The notes under the pieces are model-generated. The model was not told the origin of the DNA. It saw only the letters and a program-made list of their open reading frames with translations, and ran no database searches. From Gallaecimonas sp045291545 (GTDB lineage: Bacteria > Pseudomonadota > Gammaproteobacteria > Enterobacterales > Gallaecimonadaceae), in the NCBI RefSeq assembly GCF_045291545.1, contig NZ_CP149514.1, forward strand, positions 186,001-250,000: a stretch of 64,000 nt of DNA, in the 5' to 3' direction. Shown here in pieces: positions 53,153-61,867 of this stretch. Each line of letters begins with the position of its first letter. Position 1 is the stretch's first letter. The position numbers and the translations under genes were made by a program.

Positions 53153-53343
53153 TGAAAGCGACTGAACTGCGTAACAAGAGCGTTGAAGAACTGAACGCTG
53201 AACTGGTTAACCTGCTGCGTGAGCAATTCAACCTGCGCATGCAAGCCGGCACTGGTCAGCTGTCTCAGAGCCACGAGCTCAAAAAAGTGCGTCGCAATAT
53301 TGCGCGTGTGAAGACTGTTCTCAACGAGAAGGCAGGTGCGTAA
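53152..53343 (+). CDS. rpmC: 50S ribosomal protein L29
   Basis: The product is 63 residues, the E. coli length, starting MKATELRNKSVEELNAEL. The ATG at 53152 overlaps the rplP stop (TGATG). An ATG one codon earlier is possible but would extend the overlap. It is a helical pair next to L23 at the tunnel exit. Its stop overlaps the rpsQ start (TAATG). Confidence 0.98.
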   Translation: MKATELRNKSVEELNAELVNLLREQFNLRMQAGTGQLSQSHELKKVRRNIARVKTVLNEKAGA

Positions 53344-53603
53344 TGACTGAGAAGACTGTTCGTACACTGCAGGGCCGTGTGGTCAGCGACAAAATGGACA
53401 AGTCCATCGTTGTAGCAATCGAGCGCTTTGTTAAGCACCCGATCTACGGCAAGTTCATCAAGCGCACCACCAAGCTGCACGTGCATGACGAAAACAACGA
53501 ATGCCAGAACGGCGACGTCGTAAGCATTAGCGAATGCCGTCCGCTGTCCAAGAAAAAATCCTGGACACTGGTTGAAATTGTTGAGCGTCCGGCCAAGGTT
53601 TAA
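53343..53603 (+). CDS. rpsQ: 30S ribosomal protein S17
   Basis: The product is 86 residues. It is a primary 16S-binding OB-fold protein; the segments GRVVSDKMDKSIVVAIER and GDVVSISECRPLSKKKSW are canonical. It is the last gene of the S10 operon, followed by a strong terminator. Confidence 0.99.
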   Translation: MTEKTVRTLQGRVVSDKMDKSIVVAIERFVKHPIYGKFIKRTTKLHVHDENNECQNGDVVSISECRPLSKKKSWTLVEIVERPAKV

Positions 53604-53628
53604 TCCCCTAAGCTGACGCGACAAAATC

Positions 53629-53664
53629 ACAATGACCCCGGCAACGGGGTCATTGTATTTTTAT
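53629..53664 (+). terminator. S10 operon terminator
   Basis: ACAATGACCCCG and CGGGGTCATTGT form a perfect 12-bp stem around GCAA, followed by ATTTTTATT. It separates S10 from spc transcription. Confidence 0.92.
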
Positions 53665-53780
53665 TCGTCCTTTGCGCTACCCAAGGCAGGGTGATGGTGT
53701 TAAACTGTCGCGCCTTTGCTATAGGCAGCCAAAGGTGGCCCGATATTCGGGCTGTAGTTTTTTATTAGCGGAGCACTAAC
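53665..53780 (+). promoter_or_regulatory. Presumed spc operon promoter region
   Basis: After the S10 terminator, rplN needs its own promoter. TGTTAAACT near 53698-53706 has an extended -10 shape, and a second candidate TGCTATAGG lies near 53718, but neither has a good -35. Confidence 0.4.
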
Positions 53781-54149
53781 ATGATCCAAATGCAAAGTAT
53801 GCTCGACGTTGCTGATAACAGCGGCGCTCGCAGCGTAATGTGTATTAAGGTTCTGGGTGGTTCGCACCGCCGTTATGCCGCTGTTGGCGACATCATCAAA
53901 GTTACCGTCAAGGAAGCAATTCCGCGCGGTAAAGTGAAAAAAGGTGATGTGGTTAATGCGGTGGTTGTGCGTACCAAAAAAGGTGTGCGTCGTCCTGACG
54001 GTTCTTTGATCCGTTTCGATCGTAACGCTGCGGTACTGCTTAACGCCAAGCAGGAACCCATTGGCACCCGTATCTTCGGCCCTGTGACTCGTGAGCTGCG
54101 TACTGAGAAGTTCATGAAGATCATCTCTCTGGCGCCGGAAGTACTGTAA
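53781..54149 (+). CDS. rplN: 50S ribosomal protein L14
   Basis: The product is 122 residues (E. coli 123). It forms intersubunit bridges and binds the silencing factor RsfS. It starts MIQMQSMLDVADNSGAR. It is the first gene of the spc operon. Confidence 0.99.
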   Translation: MIQMQSMLDVADNSGARSVMCIKVLGGSHRRYAAVGDIIKVTVKEAIPRGKVKKGDVVNAVVVRTKKGVRRPDGSLIRFDRNAAVLLNAKQEPIGTRIFGPVTRELRTEKFMKIISLAPEVL

Positions 54150-54160
54150 GGAGTATCCCA

Positions 54161-54475
54161 ATGGCAGCGAAAATTCGTCGTGACGATGAAGTGATCGTGC
54201 TGGCCGGCAAAGACAAGGGCAAACGTGGCAAAGTCACCAAAGTCCTGTCCAGCGGCAAGCTGATCGTTGACGGTGTGAATGTCGTCAAAAAACACCAAAA
54301 GCCGAACCCGTACCTGGGCGAACAAGGTGGCATTATCGAAAAGGAAGCGCCTATCCAGGCCTCCAACGTCGCCATCTATAACCCGCAAACAGGCAAGGCC
54401 GACCGTGTCGGTTTCCGGTTTGAAGACGGCCAGAAGGTCCGTGTTTTCAAATCTAATAACGAAGTCATCAACTGA
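54161..54475 (+). CDS. rplX: 50S ribosomal protein L24
   Basis: The product is 104 residues, the E. coli length. The KOW motif is VIVLAGKDKGKRGKV. It is one of the two initiators of 50S assembly. Confidence 0.99.
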   Translation: MAAKIRRDDEVIVLAGKDKGKRGKVTKVLSSGKLIVDGVNVVKKHQKPNPYLGEQGGIIEKEAPIQASNVAIYNPQTGKADRVGFRFEDGQKVRVFKSNNEVIN

Positions 54476-54490
54476 TTTTTGGAGTAAACG

Positions 54491-55030
54491 ATGGCGAAAC
54501 TGCATGATTTCTACAAAGAGACTGTAGTGCCTGAGCTTGTTAAAGAGTTCGGCTACAAGACAGTCATGCAAGTCCCTCGGATTGAAAAAATCACCCTGAA
54601 TATGGGTGTAGGTGAAGCAGTAGCTGATAAAAAACTGCTGGAAAATGCGTCTGCCGATCTGGCGGCCATTTCCGGTCAGAAGCCGCTGATCACCAAAGCG
54701 CGTAAATCCGTGGCGGGCTTCAAAATCCGTGAAGGTTACCCCATTGGTTGCAAAGTAACCCTGCGTGGCGAACGTATGTGGGAGTTCTTCGAGCGTCTGG
54801 TCTCGATCTCTATCCCGCGTATCCGTGACTTCCGTGGCCTCAACCCGAAATCTTTCGACGGTCGTGGCAACTACAGCATGGGTGTTCGCGAGCAAATCAT
54901 CTTCCCTGAAATCGACTATGACAAAGTCGATCGCGTTCGTGGTCTGGATATCACCATTACCACTACTGCGCGGAATGACGAGGAAGGTCGTGCTCTGCTG
55001 GCTGCCTTTAACTTCCCGTTCAAAAAGTAA
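54491..55030 (+). CDS. rplE: 50S ribosomal protein L5
   Basis: The product is 179 residues, the E. coli length. It binds 5S rRNA and P-site tRNA. KITLNMGVGEAVADKK and the KPLITKARKSVAGFKIREG loop, starting KPLITKAR, are canonical. Confidence 0.99.
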   Translation: MAKLHDFYKETVVPELVKEFGYKTVMQVPRIEKITLNMGVGEAVADKKLLENASADLAAISGQKPLITKARKSVAGFKIREGYPIGCKVTLRGERMWEFFERLVSISIPRIRDFRGLNPKSFDGRGNYSMGVREQIIFPEIDYDKVDRVRGLDITITTTARNDEEGRALLAAFNFPFKK

Positions 55031-55042
55031 GGAATTAGGGTT

Positions 55043-55348
55043 ATGGCAAAGCAATCAATGAAGGCCCGCGAGGCCAAGCGCGCCAAGCTGGTAGCGCAGT
55101 ACGCTGAAAAGCGCGCTGCCCTCAAGGCGATTATCAACGACGTCAACAGCTCTGAAGATGAGCGCTGGGACGCCGTGCTCAAACTGCAAGCCCTCCCGCG
55201 TGACTCAAGTCGCAGTCGTCAGCGTAACCGCTGCCGTGTGACTGGTCGTCCGCATGCCTTCCTGCGCAAATTCGGCCTGAGCCGGATCAAGGTGCGTGAA
55301 GCTGCTATGCGCGGTGAGATTCCTGGCCTTAAAAAGGCTAGTTGGTAA
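55043..55348 (+). CDS. rpsN: 30S ribosomal protein S14
   Basis: The product is 101 residues, the long zinc-free (C-) form; no CxxC pairs are present. It ends in the conserved FGLSRIKVREAAMRGEIPG, with tail KKASW. It is in the 30S head. Confidence 0.99.
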   Translation: MAKQSMKAREAKRAKLVAQYAEKRAALKAIINDVNSSEDERWDAVLKLQALPRDSSRSRQRNRCRVTGRPHAFLRKFGLSRIKVREAAMRGEIPGLKKASW

Positions 55349-55371
55349 GCCACTTACGGGAGTGAAGCATT

Positions 55372-55764
55372 ATGAGCATGCAAGATCCTATCGCTGACAT
55401 GCTGACTCGCATCCGCAACGGCCAAGAGGCCCGTAAGGTTGCAGTCTCCATGCCTTCTTCCAAAGTGAAGGTGGCTATCGCCGAAACACTGAAGAAAGAA
55501 GGTTACATCGCCGACTATCAAGTCATTGGTGACGTCAAGCCCGAGCTGGAAGTGACCCTGAAATATTTCCAGGGCAAGCCGGTTGTCGAGAGCATTCAAC
55601 GCGTTTCCCGCCCTGGCCTGCGCATCTATAAGAAAAAAGATGAGCTGCCGAAAGTAATGGGTGGTCTGGGCGTTGCTATCGTCTCTACGTCCAAGGGCGT
55701 GATGAGCGACCGTGCCGCGCGTAAAGCCGGTATGGGTGGCGAAATCATCTGCTACGTAGCGTAA
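55372..55764 (+). CDS. rpsH: 30S ribosomal protein S8
   Basis: The product is 130 residues, the E. coli length. It binds the 16S central domain. In E. coli it also represses the spc operon at the rplE start. The end MSDRAARKAGMGGEIICYVA is canonical. Confidence 0.99.
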   Translation: MSMQDPIADMLTRIRNGQEARKVAVSMPSSKVKVAIAETLKKEGYIADYQVIGDVKPELEVTLKYFQGKPVVESIQRVSRPGLRIYKKKDELPKVMGGLGVAIVSTSKGVMSDRAARKAGMGGEIICYVA

Positions 55765-55776
55765 GGGGGTAGAACA

Positions 55777-56307
55777 ATGTCTCGTGTCGCTAAAGCACCT
55801 GTGACCCTGCCTGCCGGTGTTGAGTTCAAACTCGACGGCCAGGAAGTCACAGTAAAGGGTAAAAACGGTACACTGACGCGCGTTCTGAACGACGCAGTGA
55901 CTGTTAACCAAGAAGACAACCAGCTGAAAGTTAGCCTTAAAGACGGTGCTACTGACATTGCTCAGGCCGGTACCGCTCGTGCACTGATCAACAATATGGT
56001 CATCGGTGTTACTGAAGGCTTCAGCCGTAAGCTGCAACTGGTTGGCGTGGGTTACAAAGTACAGGTGCAGGGTCAGAAATTGAACCTGAGTCTGGGCTTT
56101 TCTCACCCGGTGGAGTACGAAATGCCGCAAGGTGTTTCGGCTGAATCATCGAGCCAAACCGAAGTGGTTATCAAAGGCGCAGACAAACAGTTAGTTGGCC
56201 AAGTTGCCGCTAACATTCGCAGCTATCGTCCGCCAGAGCCTTACAAAGGCAAAGGTGTTCGCTACGCTGACGAAACTGTTCTGCGTAAAGAGGCTAAGAA
56301 GAAGTAA
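55777..56307 (+). CDS. rplF: 50S ribosomal protein L6
   Basis: The product is 176 residues (E. coli 177). It is near the factor-binding site. The C-terminal signature PPEPYKGKGVRYADE is present. Confidence 0.99.
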   Translation: MSRVAKAPVTLPAGVEFKLDGQEVTVKGKNGTLTRVLNDAVTVNQEDNQLKVSLKDGATDIAQAGTARALINNMVIGVTEGFSRKLQLVGVGYKVQVQGQKLNLSLGFSHPVEYEMPQGVSAESSSQTEVVIKGADKQLVGQVAANIRSYRPPEPYKGKGVRYADETVLRKEAKKK

Positions 56308-56316
56308 GGTAGCACT

Positions 56317-56670
56317 ATGGACAAGAAAGCATCTCGTCTGCGTCGCGCTACCCGCGTACGCAAACAGATTAAAGAGCTGGGTGCGAATCGTCTGGTGGTT
56401 CACCGTACACCGCGCCACATCTACGCGCAGCTTATCGCTGCTAACGGCTCAGAAGTCATCGCCGCTGCCTCCACTGTGGATAAGGCACTGGCCGAGCAAC
56501 TGAAAAGCACTGGTAACATCGAAGCCGCCAAGGTGGTGGGTAAAGCCATCGCTGAACGCGCCCTGGAAAAGGGTGTGAACACCGTCGCCTTCGATCGTTC
56601 TGGTTTCAAGTATCACGGTCGTGTGGCTGCCCTGGCGGACGCTGCCCGTGAAGCCGGCCTGAAATTCTAA
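56317..56670 (+). CDS. rplR: 50S ribosomal protein L18
   Basis: The product is 117 residues, the E. coli length. It binds 5S rRNA. It starts MDKKASRLRRATRVRKQ and ends in ADAAREAGLKF. Confidence 0.99.
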   Translation: MDKKASRLRRATRVRKQIKELGANRLVVHRTPRHIYAQLIAANGSEVIAAASTVDKALAEQLKSTGNIEAAKVVGKAIAERALEKGVNTVAFDRSGFKYHGRVAALADAAREAGLKF

Positions 56671-56680
56671 GGAGCAGCTG

Positions 56681-57181
56681 ATGGCGAACGTAGAAAAGCA
56701 AGCCGGTGACCTGATCGAAAAATTGATCAGTGTTAACCGTGTTTCGAAAGTAGTTAAGGGCGGCCGTATCTTCAGCTTCACTGCACTGACTGTAGTGGGC
56801 GACGGCAACGGTCGCATTGGTTTCGGTTACGGTAAAGCCCGCGAAGTTCCTGCTGCCATTCAAAAGGCTATGGAACAAGCTCGCCGCAACATGGTTACCG
56901 TATCTCTGAACGGCACTACTCTGCATCATCCGATCAAGGGCCGCCACTCTGGCTCCCAGGTCTACATGCAGCCTGCCTCAGAAGGTACCGGTATCATCGC
57001 CGGCGGTGCCATGCGCGCCGTGCTGGAAGTGGCTGGCGTACAGAACGTACTGTCCAAGGCTTATGGTTCAACCAACCCGATCAACGTGGTTCGCGCCACT
57101 ATCGGTGCTCTGGTTGATATGAAGTCACCTGAGTCCGTAGCTGCCAAACGTGGTCTCACCGTTGAAGAAATTCTGGGGTAA
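56681..57181 (+). CDS. rpsE: 30S ribosomal protein S5
   Basis: The product is 166 residues (E. coli 167). It affects decoding fidelity and the mRNA entry site. The spectinomycin loop region (VNRVSKVVKGGRIFSFTAL) is wild type, and GDGNGRIGFGYGKAREVP is present. Confidence 0.99.
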   Translation: MANVEKQAGDLIEKLISVNRVSKVVKGGRIFSFTALTVVGDGNGRIGFGYGKAREVPAAIQKAMEQARRNMVTVSLNGTTLHHPIKGRHSGSQVYMQPASEGTGIIAGGAMRAVLEVAGVQNVLSKAYGSTNPINVVRATIGALVDMKSPESVAAKRGLTVEEILG

Positions 57182-57186
57182 TCACC

Positions 57187-57369
57187 ATGGCTAAGAAGAC
57201 AGTAAAAGTAACCCAAGTACGCAGCGCTATTGGCCGCTTGCCAAAGCATAAAGCCACGCTGCGCGGTCTGGGCCTGCGTAAGATCAACCACACTGTGGAG
57301 CTGGAAGATACTCCGGCTGTACGTGGCATGATCAACCAGGTCATCTACATGCTGAAGGTGGAGGGCTAA
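57187..57369 (+). CDS. rpmD: 50S ribosomal protein L30
   Basis: The product is 60 residues (E. coli 59). TLRGLGLRKINHTVELED is the family signature. It is a small globular protein, 5 nt after rpsE. Confidence 0.99.
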   Translation: MAKKTVKVTQVRSAIGRLPKHKATLRGLGLRKINHTVELEDTPAVRGMINQVIYMLKVEG

Positions 57370-57373
57370 TCGG

Positions 57374-57808
57374 ATGAAACTGAATACCCTGTCCCCGGCT
57401 GCAGGCTCTAAGAGCGCAGCCAAGCGCGTTGGTCGTGGTATCGGCTCCGGTCTGGGTAAGACTGGTGGCCGTGGTCACAAAGGCCAAAAGAGCCGCAGCG
57501 GTGGTAAAGTACGTGCAGGCTTTGAAGGTGGTCAGATGCCACTGCAACGCCGTCTGCCGAAGTTTGGCTTCACGTCTCGTAAGTCCCTGGTGACTTCCGA
57601 AGTACGTTTGGCTGAGCTGGCCAAGGTAGAAGGTGATGTGGTCGATCTGAACAGCCTGAAAGAGGCTAACGTCATCACCCGTAACATTGAATTCGCCAAG
57701 GTTGTACTGTCCGGCGCCATTGAGCGTCCTGTGACTGTACGTGGTCTGCGTGTCACCAAAGGTGCCCGCGCTGCCATCGAAGCCGCTGGCGGAAAGGTCG
57801 AGGAATAA
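57374..57808 (+). CDS. rplO: 50S ribosomal protein L15
   Basis: The product is 144 residues, the E. coli length. The Gly/Arg/Lys-rich N-terminal extension (RVGRGIGSGLGKTGGRG) threads into 23S rRNA. secY follows after 6 nt. Confidence 0.99.
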   Translation: MKLNTLSPAAGSKSAAKRVGRGIGSGLGKTGGRGHKGQKSRSGGKVRAGFEGGQMPLQRRLPKFGFTSRKSLVTSEVRLAELAKVEGDVVDLNSLKEANVITRNIEFAKVVLSGAIERPVTVRGLRVTKGARAAIEAAGGKVEE

Positions 57809-57814
57809 TAGGCA

Positions 57815-59137
57815 ATGGCTAAACCAGGACTGGATACCAATAAGGCACAAGGCGGGCTGTCGGAACTTAAGCGCCGACTGCTGTTCGTGCTCGGAGCAAT
57901 TATCGTGTTCCGAGCCGGCTCCTTCGTCCCCATTCCTGGTATTGACGCCGCTGTTCTTGCCGATCTGTTCTCGAAGCAGAAGGACACCATCGTTGCCATG
58001 TTTAACATGTTCAGCGGTGGTGCTCTTTCCCGCGCCTCTGTGTTTGCACTGGGGATCATGCCGTACATCTCGGCGTCGATCATCGTGCAGCTGCTGACGG
58101 TTGTTCACCCTGCACTTGCTGAACTGAAAAAGGAAGGCGAAGCGGGGCGGCGTAAAATCAGTCAGTACACGCGTTGGGGTACCCTGGGGCTGGCCATTGT
58201 TCAGTCCTTTGGTATTGCCACCGGCTTACCGAACTTGGTGAACGACCTGGTGTTGAACCCGGGTCCGGCTTTCTACTTTACTGCAGTAGTTAGCTTGGTA
58301 ACCGGCACCATGTTCCTGATGTGGCTGGGCGAACAGATCACAGAACGAGGTATCGGCAACGGTATTTCCATTCTGATCTTTTCCGGTATCGTCGCGGGCC
58401 TGGCTCCGGCGATTGGTAAGACCATAGAGCAGGCGCGTCAAGGGGATTTGAACTTCCTGGTGGCGATTCTGATTGCAGTCGTGGTGATTGCAGTGACCTT
58501 CGGTGTGGTTTTCGTTGAACGCGGCCAACGCCGCATCGTCGTTAATTACGCCAAGCGTCAACAGGGCCGTCGGGTCTTTGCTGCGCAAAGCACCCACTTG
58601 CCGCTGAAGATCAACATGGCGGGTGTTATTCCGCCGATCTTCGCCAGTTCAATCATCCTGTTCCCAGGAACGCTGGCCCAATGGTTTGGTCAGAATGCGT
58701 CACTGTCCTGGTTACAGGACATTGCGCTGTCGCTGTCACCAGGTCAGCCGTTGTACGTGATGCTGTATTCAGCAGCCATTATCTTCTTCTGTTTCTTCTA
58801 CACCGGGCTGGTTTTCAATCCGCGTGAAACAGCAGAAAACCTGAAGAAGAGCGGTGCCTTTATTCCGGGTATTCGCCCGGGCGAGCAAACAGCTCGCTAT
58901 ATCGACAAAGTGATGACTCGCCTTACCCTGGCCGGTGCGATCTACATCACCTTGGTGTGTTTGATCCCTGAGTTCATGATGGTGGCCTTCAATGTGCAGT
59001 TCTACTTTGGTGGAACCTCATTGCTGATTATCGTAGTCGTGATCATGGACTTTATGGCACAGGTACAGACCCATCTGATGAGCCATCAGTATGACTCTGT
59101 CCTGAAGAAGGCGAATCTCAAAGGCTACGGGCGCTAA
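57815..59137 (+). CDS. secY: Preprotein translocase channel SecY
   Basis: The product is 440 residues (E. coli 443) with ten membrane segments. It is the protein-conducting channel with SecE (31944) and SecG. SecY signatures near residue 75 (SVFALGIMPYISASIIVQLL) and near 170 (GNGISILIFSGIVAGLAP) are present. It is embedded in the spc operon between rplO and rpmJ. Confidence 0.99.
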   Translation: MAKPGLDTNKAQGGLSELKRRLLFVLGAIIVFRAGSFVPIPGIDAAVLADLFSKQKDTIVAMFNMFSGGALSRASVFALGIMPYISASIIVQLLTVVHPALAELKKEGEAGRRKISQYTRWGTLGLAIVQSFGIATGLPNLVNDLVLNPGPAFYFTAVVSLVTGTMFLMWLGEQITERGIGNGISILIFSGIVAGLAPAIGKTIEQARQGDLNFLVAILIAVVVIAVTFGVVFVERGQRRIVVNYAKRQQGRRVFAAQSTHLPLKINMAGVIPPIFASSIILFPGTLAQWFGQNASLSWLQDIALSLSPGQPLYVMLYSAAIIFFCFFYTGLVFNPRETAENLKKSGAFIPGIRPGEQTARYIDKVMTRLTLAGAIYITLVCLIPEFMMVAFNVQFYFGGTSLLIIVVVIMDFMAQVQTHLMSHQYDSVLKKANLKGYGR

Positions 59138-59174
59138 GCCTGGCCTTTGATTTCGTTAACATACGGAGTAAGCA

Positions 59175-59288
59175 ATGAAAGTTCGTGCGTCCGTTAAGAA
59201 AATCTGCCGTAACTGTAAAATCATCAAGCGTCACGGTGTGGTGCGGGTGATTTGCACAGAGCCGAAGCACAAGCAACGGCAAGGCTAA
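59175..59288 (+). CDS. rpmJ: 50S ribosomal protein L36
   Basis: The product is 37 residues, starting MKVRASVKKICRNCK. Cys 11, Cys 14, Cys 27 and His 32 form the zinc site, so this is the zinc-binding (C+) form. CGGAG lies before the ATG. It ends the spc operon. Many annotation screens miss it because of its size. Confidence 0.97.
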   Translation: MKVRASVKKICRNCKIIKRHGVVRVICTEPKHKQRQG

Positions 59289-59295
59289 AACCGGG

Positions 59296-59318
59296 GCTGA
59301 CCAGAACATCTGGTCAGC
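59296..59318 (+). other. Hairpin after rpmJ
   Basis: GCTGACCAGA and TCTGGTCAGC form a perfect 10-bp stem with an ACA loop, followed by only TTAATT. It is a weak terminator or mRNA-stability element between spc and alpha. Confidence 0.6.
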
Positions 59319-59324
59319 TTAATT

Positions 59325-59398
59325 GAAAACAGGCTTTCTGTTGGGTATCCTTACGGGCTTTCCGCAGATAGCCACCTACTTTAGGAGTGCAGTTGATG
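59325..59398 (+). promoter_or_regulatory. Alpha operon leader (S4-binding pseudoknot region)
   Basis: The segment GGGTATCCTTACGGGCTTTC and the following TTTAGGAGTGCAGTTGATGG align by eye with the E. coli alpha leader, where S4 binds a pseudoknot spanning the rpsM start and traps the 30S subunit. Confidence 0.7.
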
Positions 59399-59752
59399 GC
59401 CCGTATAGCCGGCATTAACATTCCTGATCATAAGCATGCTGTGATCGCTCTGACTGCCATTTATGGTGTCGGACGTACCCGCGCCAAGGCCATTTGTGCC
59501 GCCGCAGGTATTGAAGAAAGCGTGAAAATCCGCGAGCTGGATGAAGCGCAAATTGACAAACTTCGTGACGAAGTCGGTAAGTACAGCGTTGAGGGTGACC
59601 TGCGCCGTGAAGTAACTCTGTCTATCAAACGTCTGATGGACCTGGGTTGTTTCCGTGGTCTGCGCCACCGTCGCGGTCTGCCCGTACGTGGTCAGCGCAC
59701 CAAAACGAATGCGCGTACCCGTAAGGGTCCTCGTAAACCGATCAAGAAGTAA
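59396..59752 (+). CDS. rpsM: 30S ribosomal protein S13
   Basis: The product is 118 residues, the E. coli length. It forms bridges B1a/b and contacts P-site tRNA with its basic tail. The start is ATG at 59396 (MARIAGINIPDHKHAVIAL) with AGGAG upstream; E. coli uses GTG here. It is the first gene of the alpha operon. Confidence 0.99.
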   Translation: MARIAGINIPDHKHAVIALTAIYGVGRTRAKAICAAAGIEESVKIRELDEAQIDKLRDEVGKYSVEGDLRREVTLSIKRLMDLGCFRGLRHRRGLPVRGQRTKTNARTRKGPRKPIKK

Positions 59753-59767
59753 TTGGGAAGGTAAACG

Positions 59768-60157
59768 ATGGCTAAGACTCCGACTCGTGCGCGTAAGCGC
59801 GTCAAGAAGCAAGTTGCTGATGGTATCGCCCACGTACACGCTTCTTTCAACAACACTATCGTGACCATCACTGACCGTCAGGGCAATGCTCTGTCTTGGG
59901 CTACAGCTGGTGGCTCTGGTTTCCGTGGCTCCCGTAAGTCCACCCCGTTCGCTGCCCAGGTTGCAGCTGAGCGTGCTGGTACTGTTGCTGCTGAATACGG
60001 TGTGAAAAACCTCGAAGTGAATGTAAAAGGCCCCGGCCCGGGCCGTGAATCTGCAATCCGCGCGCTGAACGCTGCCGGTTTCCGGATCACCAACATCACC
60101 GACGTTACGCCTATTCCGCATAACGGTTGTCGTCCGCCCAAGAAGCGTCGCGTGTAA
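59768..60157 (+). CDS. rpsK: 30S ribosomal protein S11
   Basis: The product is 129 residues, the E. coli length. It is on the 30S platform. HVHASFNNTIVTITDRQGNA and the end DVTPIPHNGCRPPKKRRV are canonical. Confidence 0.99.
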   Translation: MAKTPTRARKRVKKQVADGIAHVHASFNNTIVTITDRQGNALSWATAGGSGFRGSRKSTPFAAQVAAERAGTVAAEYGVKNLEVNVKGPGPGRESAIRALNAAGFRITNITDVTPIPHNGCRPPKKRRV

Positions 60158-60188
60158 GTACGCTTCTCGAGGATAGTGGAGAAAGAAC

Positions 60189-60809
60189 ATGGCAAGATAT
60201 TTGGGTCCTAAGCTCAAACTCAGCCGCCGCGAAGGTACAGATCTGTTCCTCAAAAGCGGTGTACGTGCGATCGACAACAAGTGCAAACTCGAACAGCCTC
60301 CGGGTCAACACGGTGCGCGTAAGCCGCGTCTGTCTGACTACGGCGTACAGCTGCGTGAGAAGCAAAAAGTTCGTCGCATCTACGGTGTGCTGGAAAAGCA
60401 ATTCCGTAACTACTACAAAGAAGCAGCTCGCCTGAAAGGCAACACCGGTGAAAACCTGTTGCAGCTGCTGGAAGGTCGTCTGGACAATGTGGTTTACCGC
60501 ATGGGCTTTGGTGCTACCCGCGCTGAAGCACGTCAGCTGGTCAGCCACAAGGCTGTCATGGTGAATGGTCAGGTGGTTAACGTACCGTCTTTCCAAATCT
60601 CCGTGAATGACGTCGTCTCCATTCGCGAAAAAGCTAAGAAACAGGCCCGTATCAAAGCGGCTCTGGAACTGGCTGATCAGCGCGAAAAGCCGACCTGGCT
60701 GGAAGTTGACAAAGACAAGATGGAAGGCACCTACAAGCGTCTTCCCGAGCGTACTGATTTGTCCGCCGACATCAACGAACAGCTGATCGTCGAGCTTTAC
60801 TCGAAGTAA
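60189..60809 (+). CDS. rpsD: 30S ribosomal protein S4
   Basis: The product is 206 residues, the E. coli length. It initiates 30S assembly and is the likely repressor of this operon. The S4 RNA-binding domain is at RLDNVVYRMGFGATRAEARQ. N-terminal MARYLGPKLKLSRREG is canonical; the zinc cysteines found in some species are absent. Confidence 0.99.
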   Translation: MARYLGPKLKLSRREGTDLFLKSGVRAIDNKCKLEQPPGQHGARKPRLSDYGVQLREKQKVRRIYGVLEKQFRNYYKEAARLKGNTGENLLQLLEGRLDNVVYRMGFGATRAEARQLVSHKAVMVNGQVVNVPSFQISVNDVVSIREKAKKQARIKAALELADQREKPTWLEVDKDKMEGTYKRLPERTDLSADINEQLIVELYSK

Positions 60810-60834
60810 AGCTTAACGCACTAGAGAGGACTAT

Positions 60835-61824
60835 ATGCAGGGTTCTGTTACTGATTTTCTCAAGCCGCGGCTGGTGGACATTGAAAGTCTCAGCCCGACT
60901 CGAGCCAAGGTTACGCTGGAACCGCTTGAGCGCGGTTTTGGTCATACCCTTGGTAATGCGCTGCGCCGCATTCTGTTATCTTCCATGCCCGGCTGTGCCG
61001 TTACGGAAGTAGAGATTGAAGGTGTATTGCATGAGTACTCCAGCAAGGAAGGGGTACAGGAAGATATTATTGAGATCCTCCTGAACCTGAAGGGCCTGGC
61101 TGTGCAATTGCACGGTAAGGACGAAGCCATGCTGACGCTGATCAAAAGCGGTGCTGGTCCGGTGGTTGCCGGCGACATCACCACTGATGGCGATGTTGAG
61201 ATCAAGAACCCTGAGCACCACATCTGCACCCTGACTGGCGACGCTGAAATTACCATGCGTATCAAAGTCGAAATGGGTCGTGGGTATGTGCCGGCGTCTT
61301 CTCGTCTTTCTCTGGAAGAAGATGACCGTCCCGTTGGCCGTTTGCTGGTCGACGCCGGTTTCTCTCCCGTTGAGCGCATCGCGTACAACGTCGAGCGTGC
61401 TCGCGTAGAACAGCGCACCGATCTGGACAAGTTGGTTATCGATATGGAAACCAACGGCACCATCGATCCGGAAGAGGCTATTCGCCGTGCTGCCACCATC
61501 ATGGCAGACCAGCTGGAAGCCTTTGTTGAGCTGCGCGACATGAGCGAGCCGGAGCAGAAGGAAGAGAAGCCTGAATTTGATCCTATCCTGCTGCGTCCTG
61601 TTGATGACTTGGAGCTGACAGTGCGTTCAGCTAACTGCCTCAAGGCAGAAGCTATCCACTACATTGGTGACCTGGTACAGCGTACCGAGGTTGAGCTCCT
61701 CAAGACGCCTAACCTTGGTAAGAAGTCTCTGACAGAAATCAAAGACGTGCTGGCCTCTCGTGGTCTGTCTCTGGGCATGCGCCTTGAGAATTGGCCGCCG
61801 GCTAATCTCGTCGATAGAGACTGA
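60835..61824 (+). CDS. rpoA: RNA polymerase alpha subunit
   Basis: The product is 329 residues, the E. coli length. The N-terminal domain (LEPLERGFGHTLGNALRRIL) dimerises and assembles beta/beta'. After a linker near residue 235, the C-terminal domain with ELTVRSANCLKAE and TPNLGKKSLTEIKDVL binds UP elements and activators. Confidence 0.99.
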   Translation: MQGSVTDFLKPRLVDIESLSPTRAKVTLEPLERGFGHTLGNALRRILLSSMPGCAVTEVEIEGVLHEYSSKEGVQEDIIEILLNLKGLAVQLHGKDEAMLTLIKSGAGPVVAGDITTDGDVEIKNPEHHICTLTGDAEITMRIKVEMGRGYVPASSRLSLEEDDRPVGRLLVDAGFSPVERIAYNVERARVEQRTDLDKLVIDMETNGTIDPEEAIRRAATIMADQLEAFVELRDMSEPEQKEEKPEFDPILLRPVDDLELTVRSANCLKAEAIHYIGDLVQRTEVELLKTPNLGKKSLTEIKDVLASRGLSLGMRLENWPPANLVDRD

Positions 61825-61867
61825 ACCGGGTTACGTGTTCAACTGATTTAGTTAAAAGGAAACGCCC

